Source: Chloroflexota bacterium | GTDB taxonomy: Bacteria; Chloroflexota; Anaerolineae; Aggregatilineales; Aggregatilineaceae | NCBI GenBank assembly: GCA_016234525.1 | Contig: JACRBK010000206.1 | Coordinates: forward strand, 1 to 7,353 | Length of the DNA: 7,353 nt | Direction of reading: 5' to 3' | Shown: positions 5,566 through 7,353 of the stretch, piece by piece | Layout of the letters: each line of letters begins with the position of its first letter | How positions within the stretch are numbered: the first letter of the stretch is position 1 | Notes under the pieces: model-generated | Database searches by the model: none | The model's input: the letters and a program-made list of their open reading frames with translations, nothing else | Told to the model about the DNA's origin: nothing | Program-made: the position numbers and the translations under genes

Positions 5566-6266
5566 TCAGGATTTGTTGCCCAGTGAACGGCCATTGTGCC
5601 GAACATCAACCGCCGATACCCTACATCGCGCAGGCCCGCCGCGCTCATAAGGGCGGCTAATTCTTCGGCGGTCTTAAAACCGAGTGTGCTTTCGGGCAGA
5701 TAACGATAGGCGTCTTTCTCCCCGCTGATGATTCGTCCTAACAGAGGAATAACCAGTTTGAGATGAAGTTGGATGAAAGGACGCAGCGGACCGCGCGGCG
5801 GGGGAGTGGTGTCCAGCGTGACCAGCCGCCCCCCTGGTTTGAGGACACGCCGCTGTTCTGCCAGCGCGCCCGCAATATCTTTCACATTGCGGAACAAATA
5901 GCCGCTGGTCACGGCGTCAAAAGTGTGATCCGCATAGGGCAGGTGCAGTGTATCGGCGGCCTGCCAGTTCAGCGCCTCGGCTCCTGGACGCTGCTGGCCC
6001 ACGCGCATCATGGGCAGGGCGAAATCTGCCGCGACAATATGCAGATCATCCACCTGCCGCCGCGCCTCAAACGCGATGTCGCCTGTCCCGGTGGCGATAT
6101 CCAACAGCCAGCCGCCGCGTGGCAGCCGGGCCTTCTGCACGACATAACGCCGCCAGCGCCGGTCCTGCCCGAACGTCATCAGCCGGTTCATGAGATCATA
6201 ACGCGCCGCGATGCGCCCAAACATTTGCTGGATCACAGCACCGTGATCGGGAGTAGTCGTTGTCAT
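5562..6266 (-). CDS. ubiE: Quinone C-methyltransferase UbiE/MenG
   Basis: This 234-residue class I SAM methyltransferase carries out the C-methylation that completes menaquinone (demethylmenaquinone to menaquinone) and, in organisms that make it, a ubiquinone step. Family signatures are clear: MFGRIAARYDLMNRLMTFGQDRRWRR near 15-40, SAM motif I LLDIATGTGDIA at 54-65, the acidic AADF of motif II near 79-82, FRNVKD at 125-130, RVLKPGGRLVTLD after it, and the KDAYRYLPEST...F block typical of UbiE. The size matches the family (about 230-250). The ATG at 6266 is preceded only by a poor ribosome site (GGAA about 17 bases away), which is weaker than for its neighbours. It lies 28 bases behind the DinB-like gene and probably shares its transcript. 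With ubiX 1.5 kb away, quinone synthesis is a theme, but I infer menaquinone from the presumed Chloroflexota host, not from this sequence. Confidence 0.92.
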   Translation of the reverse strand: MTTTTPDHGAVIQQMFGRIAARYDLMNRLMTFGQDRRWRRYVVQKARLPRGGWLLDIATGTGDIAFEARRQVDDLHIVAADFALPMMRVGQQRPGAEALNWQAADTLHLPYADHTFDAVTSGYLFRNVKDIAGALAEQRRVLKPGGRLVTLDTTPPPRGPLRPFIQLHLKLVIPLLGRIISGEKDAYRYLPESTLGFKTAEELAALMSAAGLRDVGYRRLMFGTMAVHWATNPD

Positions 6267-6294
6267 TTTTAGTTTTAGAGTTCCGCTTGATGAT

Positions 6295-6780
6295 CTATCT
6301 ATTGGTGGGCCACAAACCCATCACCCCACGCAAGATGCCCAACTCGCCGACGTGATAGGCGTTATGATCGGCAACGAGCAGCACTTCGCGCAGAATATTA
6401 TACCCTTTGGCGTGGGGCAGGTCGCTGTAAAAGTCCGTTGCCGGGTTCTGGACGATCTCTTCCATTGTTTTAAGATCGCCCCGAAACTGGCGCAGCGTTT
6501 CATTCCAGCGGGCTTCGTCGGCTCGTTCGTCAGGGTGCGGCCAATATTCTTTCGGCCATTGCAGCGCTAAATAATTGGGATTGCGCACAAAGTCGAGAAT
6601 GTCCCATTGGGTGATGCGCAGATGTTCGATCAGATGCCAAAACGTGTAAGGGGTATTCGGCGGGCGGGTATTGAGGTGCGCCATCGGAAAATCGGCCACG
6701 GCATGATCGAGATTCATATGGGCGTTGCCGCCGCGCAGCAGCGCCAGCAGTTGTTCGCGTAAGGCTTGATCGGCACTCAT
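6295..6780 (-). CDS. DinB-family (DinB/YfiT-like) metal-binding four-helix protein
   Basis: The 161-residue protein has the layout of the DinB superfamily: a helical bundle with PYTFWHLIEHLRITQWDIL (about 44-62), in which His 49 and His 53 lie one turn apart, and the closing pattern ADHNAYHVGELGILR (about 137-151) with His 139 and His 143. Such histidines bind a divalent metal in family members, and the YHVGEL ending is highly characteristic. Members include thiol transferases (bacillithiol, mycothiol) and DNA-damage-induced proteins; the role here is unknown. The start is ATG with AGGAG six bases upstream, which rules out a TTG 33 bases earlier in the same frame. It precedes ubiE by 28 bases and probably shares its transcript. 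Fold confident, reaction unassigned. Confidence 0.83.
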   Translation of the reverse strand: MSADQALREQLLALLRGGNAHMNLDHAVADFPMAHLNTRPPNTPYTFWHLIEHLRITQWDILDFVRNPNYLALQWPKEYWPHPDERADEARWNETLRQFRGDLKTMEEIVQNPATDFYSDLPHAKGYNILREVLLVADHNAYHVGELGILRGVMGLWPTNR

Positions 6781-6786
6781 AATGCG

Positions 6787-6791
6787 CTCCT
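6787..6791 (-). promoter_or_regulatory. Ribosome binding site of the DinB-family gene
   Basis: AGGAG on the minus strand lies six bases before the ATG at 6780. It is the strongest ribosome site in the window and decides the start against the upstream TTG at 6813. Confidence 0.75.
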
Positions 6792-6817
6792 GTGTGCAGT
6801 GATCTTTATGCAAGCAG

Positions 6818-6826
6818 ATTGTAGCA
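6818..6826 (-). promoter_or_regulatory. Extended -10 promoter for dinB-like/ubiE
   Basis: The minus strand reads TGCTACAAT from 6826 to 6818, a TGn extension plus a -10 box matching five of six bases. No good -35 is seen. Transcription would begin near 6811, about 31 bases before the DinB-like ATG. It has the same architecture as the site before ubiX. Confidence 0.42.
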
Positions 6827-6837
6827 TCACCAGGGGA

Positions 6838-7353
6838 TCATTCCCCCACATGCTGCCAACGCCCTAAGATGCGCTCCAAGACATCCACCGCCACAAACAG
6901 CGCCAGCCCAAGCAGTGACATGGCCATAATCCCCGCGTACATCTCCTCAAAATGTTGGCGGCCCCAGGTCAGCGTCACGATGTAATAACCTAACCCGGTG
7001 CGTGTTGCAAACGTTTCAGCGATGAATAATACGGCAATCGCCGTCCCCACCGATACGCGCAGCGCCGTGAGCACCGCCGGAACCGAGGCGGGCAGGTAGA
7101 CATACCGGAACAAGGCGCGCCGTCCCGCCCCTAATGAGCGCACCGATTGGATCAGTTCCGGGCGCAGACCGGCGGCTTCGTCGCGCACCACCACGAGAAT
7201 CTGAAAAAACAAGATCAGCGCGATCAAAAACACTTTGGACGTTTCGTCGATCCCCATCACGACCAGGATCACCGGCAGAAAGACCACTTTAGGAATCGGG
7301 TGGACCAGCGCGATCAGCGGTGAAAAAATGCGGTTGAGGATGCGAATCTGACC
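6838..7353 (-). CDS. ABC transporter permease, SsuC/TauC/NrtB-type, C-terminal part (truncated by window edge)
   Basis: The frame runs in from the right edge, giving 171 residues to a TGA stop. It is rich in membrane segments and carries the family pattern of aliphatic sulfonate, taurine and nitrate permeases: HPIPKVVFLPVILVVMGID (about 18-36) resembles the IPPLAWIPL...FGIG stretch of SsuC, and the cytoplasmic EAA loop is LIQSVRSLGAGRRALFRYVYLP (about 67-88) followed by ASVPAVLTALRV. The loop docks on an ATPase subunit; the ATPase and the substrate-binding protein are not in the window and probably lie upstream of the right edge. A GTG at 7287 could begin a shorter open frame, but homologous sequence continues before it, so it is not the start. 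The stop lies 57 bases before the DinB-like ATG. Substrate is inferred only by resemblance to the sulfonate/nitrate/riboflavin-precursor permease group. Confidence 0.85.
   Translation of the reverse strand, partial: GQIRILNRIFSPLIALVHPIPKVVFLPVILVVMGIDETSKVFLIALILFFQILVVVRDEAAGLRPELIQSVRSLGAGRRALFRYVYLPASVPAVLTALRVSVGTAIAVLFIAETFATRTGLGYYIVTLTWGRQHFEEMYAGIMAMSLLGLALFVAVDVLERILGRWQHVGE

Noticed and set aside
5763..6272. A 169-codon plus-strand frame opposite ubiE
   Set aside because: It covers a confident UbiE coding region in antisense, and its product is of low quality.
6833..6846. GGGGA-TCAT-TCCCC hairpin overlapping the permease stop codon as a terminator
   Set aside because: The stem is only five pairs and no T-run follows on the minus strand, so termination is not supported.
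1..7353. CRISPR arrays, tRNA/rRNA genes, insertion sequences or prophage
   Set aside because: I found no regularly spaced repeats, cloverleaf sequence, transposase motifs or terminal inverted repeats.

Overview
The window is a compact, moderately GC-rich bacterial chromosome segment in which every supported gene lies on the minus strand. There are ten genes: eight complete and one partial at each edge. The gene mix (UbiE/MenG methylase, UbiX, CPA2 antiporter, DinB-fold protein, cytosolic PAS-like histidine kinase), the tight operons and a CCCTCTCC...GGAGAGGG intergenic palindrome followed by GGTAGGGGGTGAGG recall Chloroflexota (Anaerolineae-like) genomes. That placement is from memory and is an inference. 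I see no phage, transposon, CRISPR, tRNA or rRNA signal, and no gene-free stretch longer than about 230 bases.

Layout in the direction of transcription (right to left). (1) 7353-6838: C-terminal part of a SsuC/TauC/NrtB-type ABC permease. (2) 6780-5562: a DinB-family protein, then a UbiE/MenG quinone C-methyltransferase 28 nt later, probably transcribed from an extended -10 promoter at 6818-6826. (3) 5346-4111: a soluble, orphan sensor histidine kinase with its own promoter (TTGAAT-18-TATAAT) overlapping the ubiE stop and a leader of about 180 nt that ends in a hairpin. (4) 4014-584: a tight five-gene cluster of ubiX, a PNPOx-like FMN-binding protein (stop/start overlap), a CPA2 cation:proton antiporter (26 nt gap), a PII-like signalling protein (4 nt gap) and a family-2 glycosyltransferase (3 nt gap). 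A likely promoter precedes ubiX, and a weak terminator-like hairpin plus a strong palindrome follow the glycosyltransferase. (5) 357-1: the N-terminal part of an EamA/DMT-type membrane transporter.

The most interesting unit is the antiporter and PII-like pair. The antiporter has the electrogenic-type DD motif and a conserved transmembrane lysine, but no C-terminal RCK/KTN domain. The next gene, 4 nt downstream, encodes a small protein that follows the PII pattern at both ends, while the T-loop and B-loop residues that bind ATP and 2-oxoglutarate in classical PII are missing. By analogy with GlnK-AmtB and SbtB-SbtA, this suggests a transporter gated in trans by a divergent PII-like protein. 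That is inference from sequence and gene order only.

Several starts were moved inward from the longest open frame because a Shine-Dalgarno site, a promoter or the neighbouring stop codon decides them (PII-like 1645, PNPOx 3418, UbiX 4014, kinase 5346, DinB 6780).
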